NCBI RefSeq assembly: GCF_000015045.1
Contig: NC_008609.1
Coordinates: forward strand, 3,337,501-3,401,500
Direction of reading: 5' to 3'
Origin: Pelobacter propionicus DSM 2379
GTDB lineage: Bacteria; Desulfobacterota; Desulfuromonadia; Geobacterales; Pseudopelobacteraceae
DNA: 64,000 bases
The position numbers were made by a program, and so were the translations under genes. Position 1 is the stretch's first letter; every line of letters begins with the position of its first letter. A model generated the notes under the pieces. That model saw nothing but the letters and a program-made list of their open reading frames with translations. It did no database searches and was not told where the DNA came from. Shown here piece by piece: positions 42,481-50,733 of this stretch.

Positions 42481-44097
42481 ATGGACATTTCCCAGTACCG
42501 GGATCTGTTCGTCTCCGAGGCCCGCCGGCACCTGGAGGCATTCAACAGCCTCATCGTCCAGCTGGAGAGCAGCCCCGACGCGAAAGGCATACACGAACTC
42601 TTCCGCCATGCCCATTCACTCAAGGGCATGGCGGCCACCATGCAGTTCGACCGCATCGCCACCCTGGCCCACCACCTGGAAGACCTGCTGGCCGCGGTCC
42701 GCGACGGCGGTTCCGCTCCCGATGCGAGGCTGTGCGACATCCTGCTGGAGGGAGGCGACCTGCTGACCGCCATGGTAACGGTCATCGAAGCGGGTAATGG
42801 AGCAGACCTGCCCGATACGGAGCACCTGACCCAACGAATCGTCGACTTCGCCCCCGCCCAGGAAAAGCCCAGCCACCCCGAAACAACCGCAACAGACCAG
42901 CCCTCCCCCCCCCTACACCAGTTCAGACAGTCCGACTCGTTCACAACCGTCCGGGTAAAGGCCGAAACCCTCGATCGCATGGTCACGATCACCGGCGAGC
43001 TGATCACCACCCAGCACCGCCTGGCGGAGCGCTGCAGATCCGCGTCAGACCAGGACTTACACGAGCCGTTGAGCCAGCTTGCCCACCACCTGCGCGAGCT
43101 GCGCGACGAAATATTCTTGGCGCGCATGCTCCCCTTTTCCGTAGTGGCGGAACGCTTCCCCCGGCTGGTGCGCGACCTGGCCCGGGAACGGCACAAGGAG
43201 ATCAGGCTCTGCATCGGCGGAGGAGAGATCGAGCTCGACCGGGGAATCCTGGAGGCGATCGTCGAGCCGCTGGTTCACCTGCTGCGCAATGCCGTGGACC
43301 ACGGCCTGGAGCCCGCCACGGAGCGCATGGCGGCAGGAAAGGAGCGCTGCGGCCTGATCACTCTGACCGTCAGCCGGGACAGGGATCAGGTCAGCATCCA
43401 GGTCGCCGATGACGGGCGGGGCCTGGATCCGGGCCGTCTGGTCGCCAGGGCGCTGGAGCGGGGAGAGATCAGTCCGGGCCAGGCAGCCGCCCTGTCAGCC
43501 GACGAGGCGCTGATACTGATCTGCGCCCCCGGCTTCTCCACCGCGGAAACGGTCACCGATACCTCCGGCCGCGGGGTGGGCATGGATGCGGTCAGAAGCA
43601 CCGTCCGCAGCCTGGGCGGAAGCATCTCCATCCAGTCTGCGGTCGGCATGGGGAGCTGCTTCACGCTCACCCTTCCCCTGACCGTCTCCATCATCCAGGC
43701 CCTGCTGGTGGAGTGCGGCCCGCTGACCGTCGCCTTCCCGGTCAGCGCAGTGGAGCGGACCCTCGAGCTCACCGGCACTGATATCGTAGAACAGGACGGC
43801 CACCGCTTCTGCTCATCCGCAGGAGCCAGCATTCCGCTCTTGGGCCTTCACCAGGTACTGGGCTGCCCCCCTCCCGTGCGGACGCCCCGGCACGTTCCGG
43901 TTATCGTCAGCAGGATCAACGGAAAGCTGACAGGCCTTGCGGTCGACGCCATCAGCGGGCAGCGGGAAATCTTCGTCAAGCCGCTGGGCAGGCCCTTGTC
44001 GCAGCTGAAAAACAGCAGCGGCGGCGCAATCCTGGGCAACGGCCGCATCGTCTTTGTCATGGATGTGAACACCTTGGACTTAGGAAGTCCCGCCTGA
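42481..44097 (+). CDS. CheA-like chemotaxis histidine kinase, short form
   Basis: A 538-residue kinase. P1 Hpt domain with phospho-His45 in FRHAHSLKGMAATM; a Pro-rich linker of ~50 residues (about 125-160) instead of an evident P2 domain; P3 dimerisation (LDRMVTITGELITTQHRLAE); P4 ATPase with LLRNAVDHGLEPATERMAAG, VADDGRGLDPGRL and TSGRGVGMDAVRSTVRSLGG; P5 CheW-like C-terminus. It lies 4 bp after the CheY-like gene. No MCP, CheW, CheR or CheB gene is adjacent, so it is a compact partial system. Without P2 it would dock its regulator differently from E. coli CheA. Confidence 0.9.
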   Translation: MDISQYRDLFVSEARRHLEAFNSLIVQLESSPDAKGIHELFRHAHSLKGMAATMQFDRIATLAHHLEDLLAAVRDGGSAPDARLCDILLEGGDLLTAMVTVIEAGNGADLPDTEHLTQRIVDFAPAQEKPSHPETTATDQPSPPLHQFRQSDSFTTVRVKAETLDRMVTITGELITTQHRLAERCRSASDQDLHEPLSQLAHHLRELRDEIFLARMLPFSVVAERFPRLVRDLARERHKEIRLCIGGGEIELDRGILEAIVEPLVHLLRNAVDHGLEPATERMAAGKERCGLITLTVSRDRDQVSIQVADDGRGLDPGRLVARALERGEISPGQAAALSADEALILICAPGFSTAETVTDTSGRGVGMDAVRSTVRSLGGSISIQSAVGMGSCFTLTLPLTVSIIQALLVECGPLTVAFPVSAVERTLELTGTDIVEQDGHRFCSSAGASIPLLGLHQVLGCPPPVRTPRHVPVIVSRINGKLTGLAVDAISGQREIFVKPLGRPLSQLKNSSGGAILGNGRIVFVMDVNTLDLGSPA

Positions 44098-44241
44098 TTG
44101 CCTGACCTACGGCACCCATACACCAGGCGGCGCGGATCCCGATTCGTCAAAGCGGTTGCGATGACGCCCCTGTTATGGCACAGTAACCGATCACTGACCG
44201 GAGCCATCCCCTGGCGCCGTTCCCGGAGGAGATACCAATCC

Positions 44242-44970
44242 ATGAAATGCCGATCACGCATGTTTTCCAGTCTTTTCGCACTGTTCCTGCTGGTCATGAC
44301 CTCATACCCGGCCCTGGCAGCGGAACACCCGGCAACGCTCAGCGATGTGGTCAGCGCCCTGGAGAAGGGTTACGCCACGCTCCAGGACGTTCAGGCCGAC
44401 TTCAGCCAGAGGACCAGCGTGGCCGGCATGAAAAGAGAACAGCGCGGCAACGGAGAAATGCTCCTGAAGCGACCCGGTTCTTCCACGGCCATGTTCCGCT
44501 TCAACTATGCCAGGCCGAAGCAGCAGATCGTCTCCAACGGAAAGCAGGTCTGGTTCTACCTCCCCGACAGCAACCAGGTGATGGTGTCGTCCATGGAAGC
44601 CATGTTCAAGGGGGGCAATTCCATCGCACTCTCCTACCTGACCGGCATGGGGCATGTCTCCCGCGACTTCTCCATAAGCTTCGCCCGGGAACGCCAGGAC
44701 AAAAACGGCAACTACCAGCTGGAGCTGCTGCCCAAAAAGCCCACCGCGGTGCTGGCCCGGCTGTCACTCAGCGTCTCGGGAGAGGCGGTAGCCCGCTACC
44801 TGAGACAGGGGAACGTGAGGGACATCTTCCCCATCGTCTCTTCCGTCGTTGTTGACGCAGGCGGCAACCAGACCCGCATCGACTACGGCCGGGCAAGGGT
44901 CAACAGGGGCATAAGCAGCTCGAAGTTCACCTTCAGGCCCCCCCCGGGGGTGGACGTCATACAACAGTAA
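44242..44970 (+). CDS. lolA: Outer-membrane lipoprotein carrier protein LolA
   Basis: A 242-residue periplasmic chaperone that carries lipoproteins from LolCDE to the outer membrane. A signal peptide (MKCRSRMFSSLFALFLLVMT, cleavage near ALA-AEHP) precedes the half-barrel domain: VQADFSQRTSVAGMKREQRG, MFRFNYARPKQQIVSNGKQV and VWFYLPDSNQVMV are typical. I chose the ATG at 44242, preceded by GGAGGAG, over the open frame from 44098, because it places the signal peptide correctly. Closest to LolA/DUF4292-like proteins. Confidence 0.9.
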   Translation: MKCRSRMFSSLFALFLLVMTSYPALAAEHPATLSDVVSALEKGYATLQDVQADFSQRTSVAGMKREQRGNGEMLLKRPGSSTAMFRFNYARPKQQIVSNGKQVWFYLPDSNQVMVSSMEAMFKGGNSIALSYLTGMGHVSRDFSISFARERQDKNGNYQLELLPKKPTAVLARLSLSVSGEAVARYLRQGNVRDIFPIVSSVVVDAGGNQTRIDYGRARVNRGISSSKFTFRPPPGVDVIQQ

Positions 44971-44997
44971 GGTTTTGACACGAACCAGGAACAGAGG

Positions 44998-45031
44998 GCC
45001 TGGCTGCGGCTTCCGAACTCTGTAGCCAGGC
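44998..45031 (+). terminator. Possible terminator after lolA
   Basis: GCCTGGCT and AGCCAGGC pair (8 bp) around an 18-nt loop, followed by TTCTGCCTTT. It lies 28 bp after the lolA stop. The T tract is poor. Confidence 0.35.
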
Positions 45032-45079
45032 TTCTGCCTTTGCAACGATTTTCACATTTCCCATGGGAGGTTTTCAGCT

Positions 45080-45565
45080 ATGCCGTCATTCGACATCGTT
45101 TCAAAAGTCGACATGCAGGAGGTGGACAACGCCGTCAACCAGGCGGTCAAGGAGATCAGTCAACGCTACGACTTCAAAGGCTCCAAGAGCGAGATCAGCC
45201 AGGAGAAAGATGCGGTCAGGGTGCTGGCCGATGACGACTTCAAGCTCAAGGCGGTCATTGACGTCTTGCAGTCCAAGTTCCTCAAGCGCAACATCTCCAT
45301 CAAGGCCCTGCAGTACGGCAAGGTCGAACCGGCCTCGGGCGGTATGGTGCGCCAACTGATCTCGGTCCAGCAGGGGATCTCCAAGGAGAAGGGCAAGGAG
45401 ATCATCGCCGTCATCAAGGAGTCCAAGCTCAAGGTACAGGCCCAGATTCAGGACGACCAGGTGCGGGTCACCGGCAAGAACCGCGACGATCTGCAGGGCG
45501 CCATCCAACTGCTCAAGGGCAAGGATCTGGATATCGAGATGCAGTTCGTGAACTTCAGGGAGTGA
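45080..45565 (+). CDS. yajQ: YajQ family nucleotide-binding protein
   Basis: A 161-residue protein with two ferredoxin-like folds. Family members bind nucleotides; some are reported c-di-GMP effectors. [32 protein letters not shown] and [20 protein letters not shown] are diagnostic, and the length is standard. Stand-alone gene followed by a strong terminator. Confidence 0.94.
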
Positions 45566-45593
45566 TGTAGTCCCGAGCCGCTATCCGGGGAGA

Positions 45594-45623
45594 GGGCCGC
45601 CCATTGCCTGGGCGGCCCTTTTT
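45594..45623 (+). terminator. Intrinsic terminator of yajQ
   Basis: GGGCCGCCCA-TTGCC-TGGGCGGCCC followed by TTTTT, 29 bp after the yajQ stop. Textbook structure. Confidence 0.9.
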
Positions 45624-45711
45624 CTCGAACCACACACAGGCAGCTTTTCATGGCACAGCCAGTTCAGCTGCCCCCCGTCATCAGCCCCCCCCGCATTCCC
45701 AACAAAAACGA

Positions 45712-45740
45712 TTGCCTTTACAACGCACAATCCGTATAAA
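45712..45740 (+). promoter_or_regulatory. Predicted sigma70 promoter of rimO
   Basis: TTGCCT (45712-45717), a 17-bp spacer and TATAAA (45735-45740), ~35 bp before the GTG start of rimO. Confidence 0.6.
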
Positions 45741-45774
45741 AGCACGTCAACAACCGTAGAGGCACGAGGTACAC

Positions 45775-47127
45775 GTGGAATCAACAGAGAAACAGAAAGT
45801 CAGCATGGTCAGCCTGGGCTGCTCAAAGAACCTGGTGGACGCCGAGGTGATGCTGGGACTGCTCGCCCGACAGGAGTACGAGATCACCACCGACGAGCGC
45901 GAGGCAGACATCATCATCGTCAACACCTGTTCGTTCATCAAGGAAGCCAAGCAGGAGAGCATCGATGCCATCCTGGATCTGGCCGAGCGCAAGAACGACG
46001 GACGCTGCCATACCCTGATCGTCTCCGGCTGCCTGCCCCAGCGCTATCAGGAGGAGCTGGCGCGGGAACTTCCCGAGGTGGATATCTTCATCGGCACCGG
46101 CGACTACCCGCGCATCGCCGAGATCCTGGCGGAAAAGTCCGGCACGGACGAGCAGCTGTGTTATATCGGCGACCCGGACTTCGTCTTTGACGAAACTCTG
46201 CCGCGGCTCAACTCCTCACCTGCCTGGTTCTCCTATCTCAAGATCGGCGAGGGGTGCTCCAACCGTTGCAGCTACTGCATCATCCCCAAGCTGCGGGGGC
46301 CGTACCGTTCACGACCGCTGGAGGCGCTGGTGGCCGAGGCGGAGCAGTTAGCCAGCCGGGGTGTCAAGGAGCTGAATATCATCTCCCAGGACATCACCCG
46401 CTACGGCAGCGATATGGAGGACGGCACCACCCTGGAGACTCTGTTGCGCCGCCTGGTGCAGATCGACGGCATCCAGTGGATACGGCTTTTGTACGCCTAT
46501 CCGGACGGCATCAGCGACGCCCTGATCGCCCTGATCCGCGACGAGCCGAAGATCTGCAAATACCTGGACATCCCGCTGCAACACATCAGCGACCCGGTCC
46601 TGAAGCTCATGCGCCGCCGCAGCAACGAACAGCAGATCAGGGAACTGCTCGCAAAACTGCGCCGGGAGATTCCGACCCTGGCGCTGCGCACCTCCCTGAT
46701 CGTCGGCTTTCCCGGCGAAACGATGGAAGACTTCACCAGCCTGATGCAGTTCGTGGAACAGGCCCGCTTTGACCGCCTGGGGGTATTCTGCTATTCTCGT
46801 GAGGAAGGAACGCCAGCCGCCACCATGCCGGATCAGGTTTCCGAGCGGGTCAAGCGCGAACGCCACCGCAAACTGATGCGCATCCAGGCCCGTCTCTCCT
46901 TCAAGCGCAACCGCGAACTGATCGGAACAACCGAGCAGGTCATCGTCGAGGGGTACAGCGAAGAGACCGAACTGCTGCTCAAGGGACGCTCTTCGCGCCA
47001 GGCGCCCGACATCGACGGCCAGGTGTATATCACCGCCGGTACCGCCGATGTTGGGGATATCGTCGCCCTCAGGATAACCGATTCATCGGACTACGACCTG
47101 ATTGGAGAGATCCAGGAAAGGACCTGA
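45775..47127 (+). CDS. rimO: Ribosomal protein S12 methylthiotransferase RimO
   Basis: A radical-SAM enzyme that methylthiolates Asp in ribosomal protein S12. The 450-residue protein has the UPF0004 cysteines for the auxiliary 4Fe-4S cluster ([30 protein letters not shown]), the radical-SAM CxxxCxxC in [20 protein letters not shown], and a C-terminal TRAM domain. The [20 protein letters not shown] region supports RimO over MiaB. The start is GTG with CGAGG upstream. Confidence 0.95.
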   Translation: MESTEKQKVSMVSLGCSKNLVDAEVMLGLLARQEYEITTDEREADIIIVNTCSFIKEAKQESIDAILDLAERKNDGRCHTLIVSGCLPQRYQEELARELPEVDIFIGTGDYPRIAEILAEKSGTDEQLCYIGDPDFVFDETLPRLNSSPAWFSYLKIGEGCSNRCSYCIIPKLRGPYRSRPLEALVAEAEQLASRGVKELNIISQDITRYGSDMEDGTTLETLLRRLVQIDGIQWIRLLYAYPDGISDALIALIRDEPKICKYLDIPLQHISDPVLKLMRRRSNEQQIRELLAKLRREIPTLALRTSLIVGFPGETMEDFTSLMQFVEQARFDRLGVFCYSREEGTPAATMPDQVSERVKRERHRKLMRIQARLSFKRNRELIGTTEQVIVEGYSEETELLLKGRSSRQAPDIDGQVYITAGTADVGDIVALRITDSSDYDLIGEIQERT

Positions 47128-47168
47128 AAAGAGCTTCGACCCAATCGCCTTTGGCTGGCCCATTTATC

Positions 47169-47197
47169 TTGACAAGCAGTTTTTTTTTTGCTAGAAG
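47169..47197 (+). promoter_or_regulatory. Predicted sigma70 promoter of the dksA-like gene
   Basis: A perfect TTGACA (47169-47174), a 17-bp spacer containing ten consecutive T, and TAGAAG (47192-47197), ~65 bp before the ATG. The T run could also end transcripts from rimO if preceded by structure, but no hairpin is obvious. Confidence 0.6.
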
Positions 47198-47263
47198 TGC
47201 CGCCTTCAAATGCGGCCCCCGGCCACGTGAATACTGAAGCATACCAACATACCGGAGCACGAC

Positions 47264-47701
47264 ATGGCAACAGATCAGGCCAACAAGTGGAATGAAATCA
47301 GTGTGATCCTCCATAAAATGAAGGATGACACCCTGCGCGAGATACAGAAGACCCTGAAGAGCGGCACCGACATCCTGACCATCAACGAGCCCAGCGGCGA
47401 CATCTACGATCAGGCCTCATCGGAGCGCGACCGCGAACTGGGGCTCTTGCTGGGAGACCGGGAGCGGGAGAAGCTGCACGCCATCGACGAGGCACTGCTG
47501 CGCATCAGGGAAGGGGAGTACGGCATCTGCGAGGAGTGCGAGGAGGAGATTCCTTTGGGCCGCCTGAAGGCGCTGCCCTTTGCCCGACACTGCGTCAGGT
47601 GCAAGTCCGACCTGGAGAAGCTCCAGGCCCAGACCAAACGCTTCGAGGAGGATCGCGCCTACCGGGAGATCCCCCTGGGAGGCGATGAGGAAGAATCCTG
47701 A
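47264..47701 (+). CDS. DksA/TraR-type zinc-finger regulator
   Basis: A 145-residue protein with an N-terminal coiled coil (about residues 5-85) and a four-Cys zinc finger (GICEECEEEIPLGRLKALPF, then ARHCVRC). DksA-type proteins enter the RNA polymerase secondary channel with ppGpp. The coiled-coil tip contains DIYDQASSERDRELGLLL; the Asp residues important in DksA sit in this area. Desulfuromonadales have several paralogues, so it may not be the main DksA. The last 43 bp overlap the convergent DUF362 gene. Confidence 0.88.
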   Translation: MATDQANKWNEISVILHKMKDDTLREIQKTLKSGTDILTINEPSGDIYDQASSERDRELGLLLGDREREKLHAIDEALLRIREGEYGICEECEEEIPLGRLKALPFARHCVRCKSDLEKLQAQTKRFEEDRAYREIPLGGDEEES

Positions 47702-48843
47702 CCCCTGCGCCGGTTTCGTAACGCGGCCACCAGCCTCATCAGCACCCCGCGATGCACCTCCATGGCATCCCGGGGGCAGAGCTCACGACAACACCAGCAT
47801 CGAATACAGCGCCCTTCGTCGATCGACAGGGCGCTGTTCTTTATGCGGATCACCCGGGGAGGACAGGCATCACGGCAGATGCCGCAGAGCACGCAGCGTT
47901 TTTTGTCCACGACCGGCCGCGCCGTAAGGTGCCGCCTAAGCCCCCGTTTCAGGAATTCGGGCAGCCCGAACTGAACGTCCAGCCCCCGGGGCAGACGGAA
48001 GGGGCGGAGCGAAAACTCCTCCAGGGCGCTGCCCACCAGTTCCAACCCATCTCCGCGGGCACCCGCAAGCCCCATGCGCTCGGCCTCGCGCTGGATGTGC
48101 AGCATGTCGGCCGGCAGCCCCGCCAGACGCGCCGCCACGGCATCCACCGCAAGCGGATTGACCCCGGCGATCAGGGCGTTCAGACTGACCGGATCGCCGC
48201 TGCCCGGCCCGTCCCCCTCCATGGCAACCACGGCATCCACCACGTTCAGGGTCGGTTTCTTCAGCAGATAGATCTCCAGCAGCAGGTGGGCAAACTGCTG
48301 GCGGGAGGTGCCAGCCCTGAGATGCCACTCCGCCTTCTCCATCCCCACCACAGCGCCGAAGAGGTTTTTCACGGCGCAGGTCATGGTCATCATCTCGTGT
48401 GTCTTCAGCTTGGGAAGATTGATCACCTTGTCGGCCTCCCAGTAGGCCCTGGCAAGGGTTATGCGCCGGAACGTGCCATTCCCCTGAACCTCGACGGTTT
48501 CATCGAAAGGAACGAGCTCTGCCCCCCCTTCCAGGCTGGCCCTGCCGATGCCGCTCCTCTCGGCCACTTTCTGGTAATTGTCGATGCCCGGGCTGTCGCC
48601 AACCATCACCGATGCGCCGGTGCTCCGCACCAGCTCGGCCATGATCCTGACCAGTGCAGGATGGGTGGTGACAGCCGCCTCCGGCGACCGGGCCGCCAGC
48701 ATGTTCGGCTTGAGCAGCACCCGTTCCCCCGGCCCCGTGAAAGCGCCAATCCCCCCCAGCGGCTCCAGAAGCGCCACAACCGCCTCCCGTAACCGCTCAT
48801 ATCCATAACTGTCAACACGCCTGACACTGACCCTTGCTTTCAC
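47659..48843 (-). CDS. DUF362 protein with C-terminal 2x[4Fe-4S] ferredoxin domain
   Basis: A 394-residue protein. The N-terminal DUF362 region includes VLLKPNMLAARSPEAAVTTH, VMVGDSPGIDNYQKVAERSG and INLPKLKTHEMMTMTCAVKN. The C-terminal ferredoxin domain carries eight Cys (CVLCGICRDACPP and CIRCWCCRELCPR). No signal peptide, so a cytoplasmic iron-sulfur protein of unknown redox role; such proteins are common in anaerobes. The frame opens at 49041, but I prefer the GTG at 48843 (preceded by GAGGG), where conservation begins. Its 3' end overlaps the dksA-like gene tail to tail by 43 bp. Confidence 0.85.
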   Translation of the reverse strand: MKARVSVRRVDSYGYERLREAVVALLEPLGGIGAFTGPGERVLLKPNMLAARSPEAAVTTHPALVRIMAELVRSTGASVMVGDSPGIDNYQKVAERSGIGRASLEGGAELVPFDETVEVQGNGTFRRITLARAYWEADKVINLPKLKTHEMMTMTCAVKNLFGAVVGMEKAEWHLRAGTSRQQFAHLLLEIYLLKKPTLNVVDAVVAMEGDGPGSGDPVSLNALIAGVNPLAVDAVAARLAGLPADMLHIQREAERMGLAGARGDGLELVGSALEEFSLRPFRLPRGLDVQFGLPEFLKRGLRRHLTARPVVDKKRCVLCGICRDACPPRVIRIKNSALSIDEGRCIRCWCCRELCPRDAMEVHRGVLMRLVAALRNRRRGQDSSSSPPRGISR

Positions 48844-49087
48844 TTCGCACCCTCTTTCAATGCAACATCCCCTACTCTCCCGGTGCTGCCCGCCTTCCCA
48901 ATTCCCGCGCCCACACTCTATACCATGGCCAAGATTGAGCCAAATCCTTTTAATCGTGCGAAATCGCTTGACGACCCATAACGAGCAACCATCTGAAATA
49001 AAACGATAAAACACATCACACCCATCCTCTCCTGCATCCACATCACAGACATCTTTTAAAAAAAGCGTTCGATCCCCAAAAAAGTAA

Positions 49088-49116
49088 TTGACTCCACTTG
49101 GATGTTGTAGTAAAAA
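49088..49116 (+). promoter_or_regulatory. Predicted promoter of the tRNA-Lys genes
   Basis: TTGACT (49088-49093), a 17-bp spacer and TAAAAA (49111-49116), ending 14 bp before the first tRNA. The rest of the 48844-49130 gap shows no gene. Confidence 0.5.
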
Positions 49117-49130
49117 CTCAATTCTTAATT

Positions 49131-49206
49131 GAGCCGCTAGCTCAGTCGGTAGAGCACCTGACTTTTAATCAGGTGGTCGTTGGTTCGACCCCAACGCGGC
49201 TCACCA
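49131..49206 (+). tRNA. tRNA-Lys (anticodon UUU), CCA encoded
   Basis: Full cloverleaf by eye: acceptor GAGCCGC/GCGGCTC, D-arm with AGTCGGTA loop, anticodon stem CCTGA/TCAGG with loop CTTTTAA, and T-arm GTTGG-TTCGACC-CCAAC. The 3' CCA is genomically encoded. Confidence 0.97.
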
Positions 49207-49260
49207 AAAAATCAGGGGTTGCGGCATAGGACGTGACCCCTTTTTTTTGAAACACCATGC

Positions 49261-49336
49261 GGGCATATAGCTTAGTTGGTAGAGCAGCCGACTCTTAATC
49301 GGCAGGTCCTTGGTTCGAACCCAAGTATGCCCACCA
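49261..49336 (+). tRNA. tRNA-Lys (anticodon CUU), CCA encoded
   Basis: Cloverleaf: acceptor GGGCATA/TATGCCC, anticodon stem GCCGA/TCGGC with loop CTCTTAA, T-arm CTTGG-TTCGAAC-CCAAG, encoded CCA. With the upstream UUU isoacceptor it covers both lysine codons. Confidence 0.97.
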
Positions 49337-49364
49337 GAAAAAAACCCGAAATACAAAAAAAGTA

Positions 49365-49393
49365 TTGACTGAAAAATAAAGTTACGATATAAG
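49365..49393 (+). promoter_or_regulatory. Strong sigma70 promoter of tRNA-Glu
   Basis: TTGACT (49365-49370), a 17-bp spacer and TATAAG (49388-49393), one of the best promoters in the window. The leader (49403-49447) can fold into an imperfect hairpin (TCTCG...CGAGA). Confidence 0.75.
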
Positions 49394-49458
49394 TCAAGTC
49401 TCTCGCGGCTGATTGGGCCAACACCGCTTCGGCGGGCCAGCAACGAGATTAATCAAAC

Positions 49459-49536
<78 letters not shown>

Positions 49537-49542
49537 AATTTC

Positions 49543-49580
49543 AAAAAGGTCATTTCCGCCACTGGAAGTGACCTTTTTTC
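49543..49580 (+). terminator. Intrinsic terminator of tRNA-Glu
   Basis: AAAAAGGTCA-TTTCC-GCCACT-GGAA-GTGACCTTTTTT forms an interrupted ~12-bp stem with T tract, starting 6 bp after the tRNA. It lies inside the recombinase remnant. Confidence 0.7.
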
Positions 49581-49884
49581 TTTGGTACTCCCGGCTGGAT
49601 TCAGCAAGCAAATCAAAGGGTTGCCTGAAGTTGGGCACAAGCTCCCCGCTACCGAAAGTGGAGTTCGAGTACACCAGATTAAGCAATTTGCGTTTTTCCT
49701 CGGAAACCTGCCGCAAATACAGGCTGGGGGCCTTTTGAGCGAGTTCGAGTAAACGCTCGGCGCTGTCGATGCTCTCCCCCTTTTCCTGCTTCAATTTCTC
49801 CATTTCAAACTTGATGTCGGTCAGCTCGGAGCGGAATTTGTTGCTGAGCCTCCGGTACTCGTCTTCCGAGATTATCCCGTCGAG

Positions 49885-50733
49885 CTTGTGTGAACCGGCG
49901 TGGAATATTGACCCCCAATAGGCGTCCAAGCCTGACCCACCCTCCAGTAAATCAGTCGGAATGGCAGATAGTTGAAGGTACATGCGGGTCACGGTTCGGC
50001 GCCGATGGTGGGTCAATTTTCAAAGCTGATTGACATCTACCAGGGGTATCTGCACACTTATGATGGTTTTTATACGGCGTCTTCCATGCTGCGCCGCTTT
50101 CCGTGGGATGGCTCGCGGAACCGGGCAAACTGGTCTATCTATAATGCTTTTTTCCGGAAAGGGGGCATTGCAACCCGTGACCGTCAGCAACTTATCGCCA
50201 TGCCGACACCCGAACCGGAATTTGCCGCCATCCCCCCCCCTGCTTCCACAAAAAGCGGAATGGCGGGAATTGGTGATGTCGGCAACCGCGACACGATAGA
50301 CAGCCTGTCACACGGCCCGAGAGATTGTTTGTATGGGCCACCCGAGAGGCAGCAGAACAGCAGGGTACATCAACGCTCCTTCCGTGAAGATCGCTGTTCT
50401 CCGGAGAAGCGACCTTTTGGGTATGCGTCCCGCACCGGACCGATATCAACCCACCTCCACCGCAGATCCATCCTCCGCTCATCATCGACACGCCTCTCCG
50501 CTCCCCCTCCGCCCCCATCCCGGCACGCGGTTGCCGCAGAGACTTTTCTTGTATTATCCGGTTTTTTGGGATAAATAAGGAATTTACGTTTGATCCGGGG
50601 CTGAGGCTAGCGTCGAACGTCCTGACGCGAAAAAACGACAAGGAAACAGCGGACCGGGCACATCGGTCACCCCCCAAAAGCCGCCGTATCCGTTGCAGTT
50701 CATTGCACCATTCAAAGAGGAGACTCCCGTTCG
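49885..50733. other. IS-like debris and gene-poor region upstream of the lipid-synthase locus
   Basis: The sequence holds an inverted pair of similar motifs, GAATATTGACCCCC (~49900-49916) and GGTGGGTCAATTTTC (~50004-50020), resembling terminal repeats of IS21-like elements by memory. A plus-strand frame (49972-50574) begins plausibly (FSKLIDIYQGYLHTYDGFYT) but turns into low-quality sequence and has no known family. A weak promoter-like pair (TTGTAT at ~50550, TAAATA at ~50573) lies ~160 bp before the PfaD-like gene. No other gene can be supported. Confidence 0.4.
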
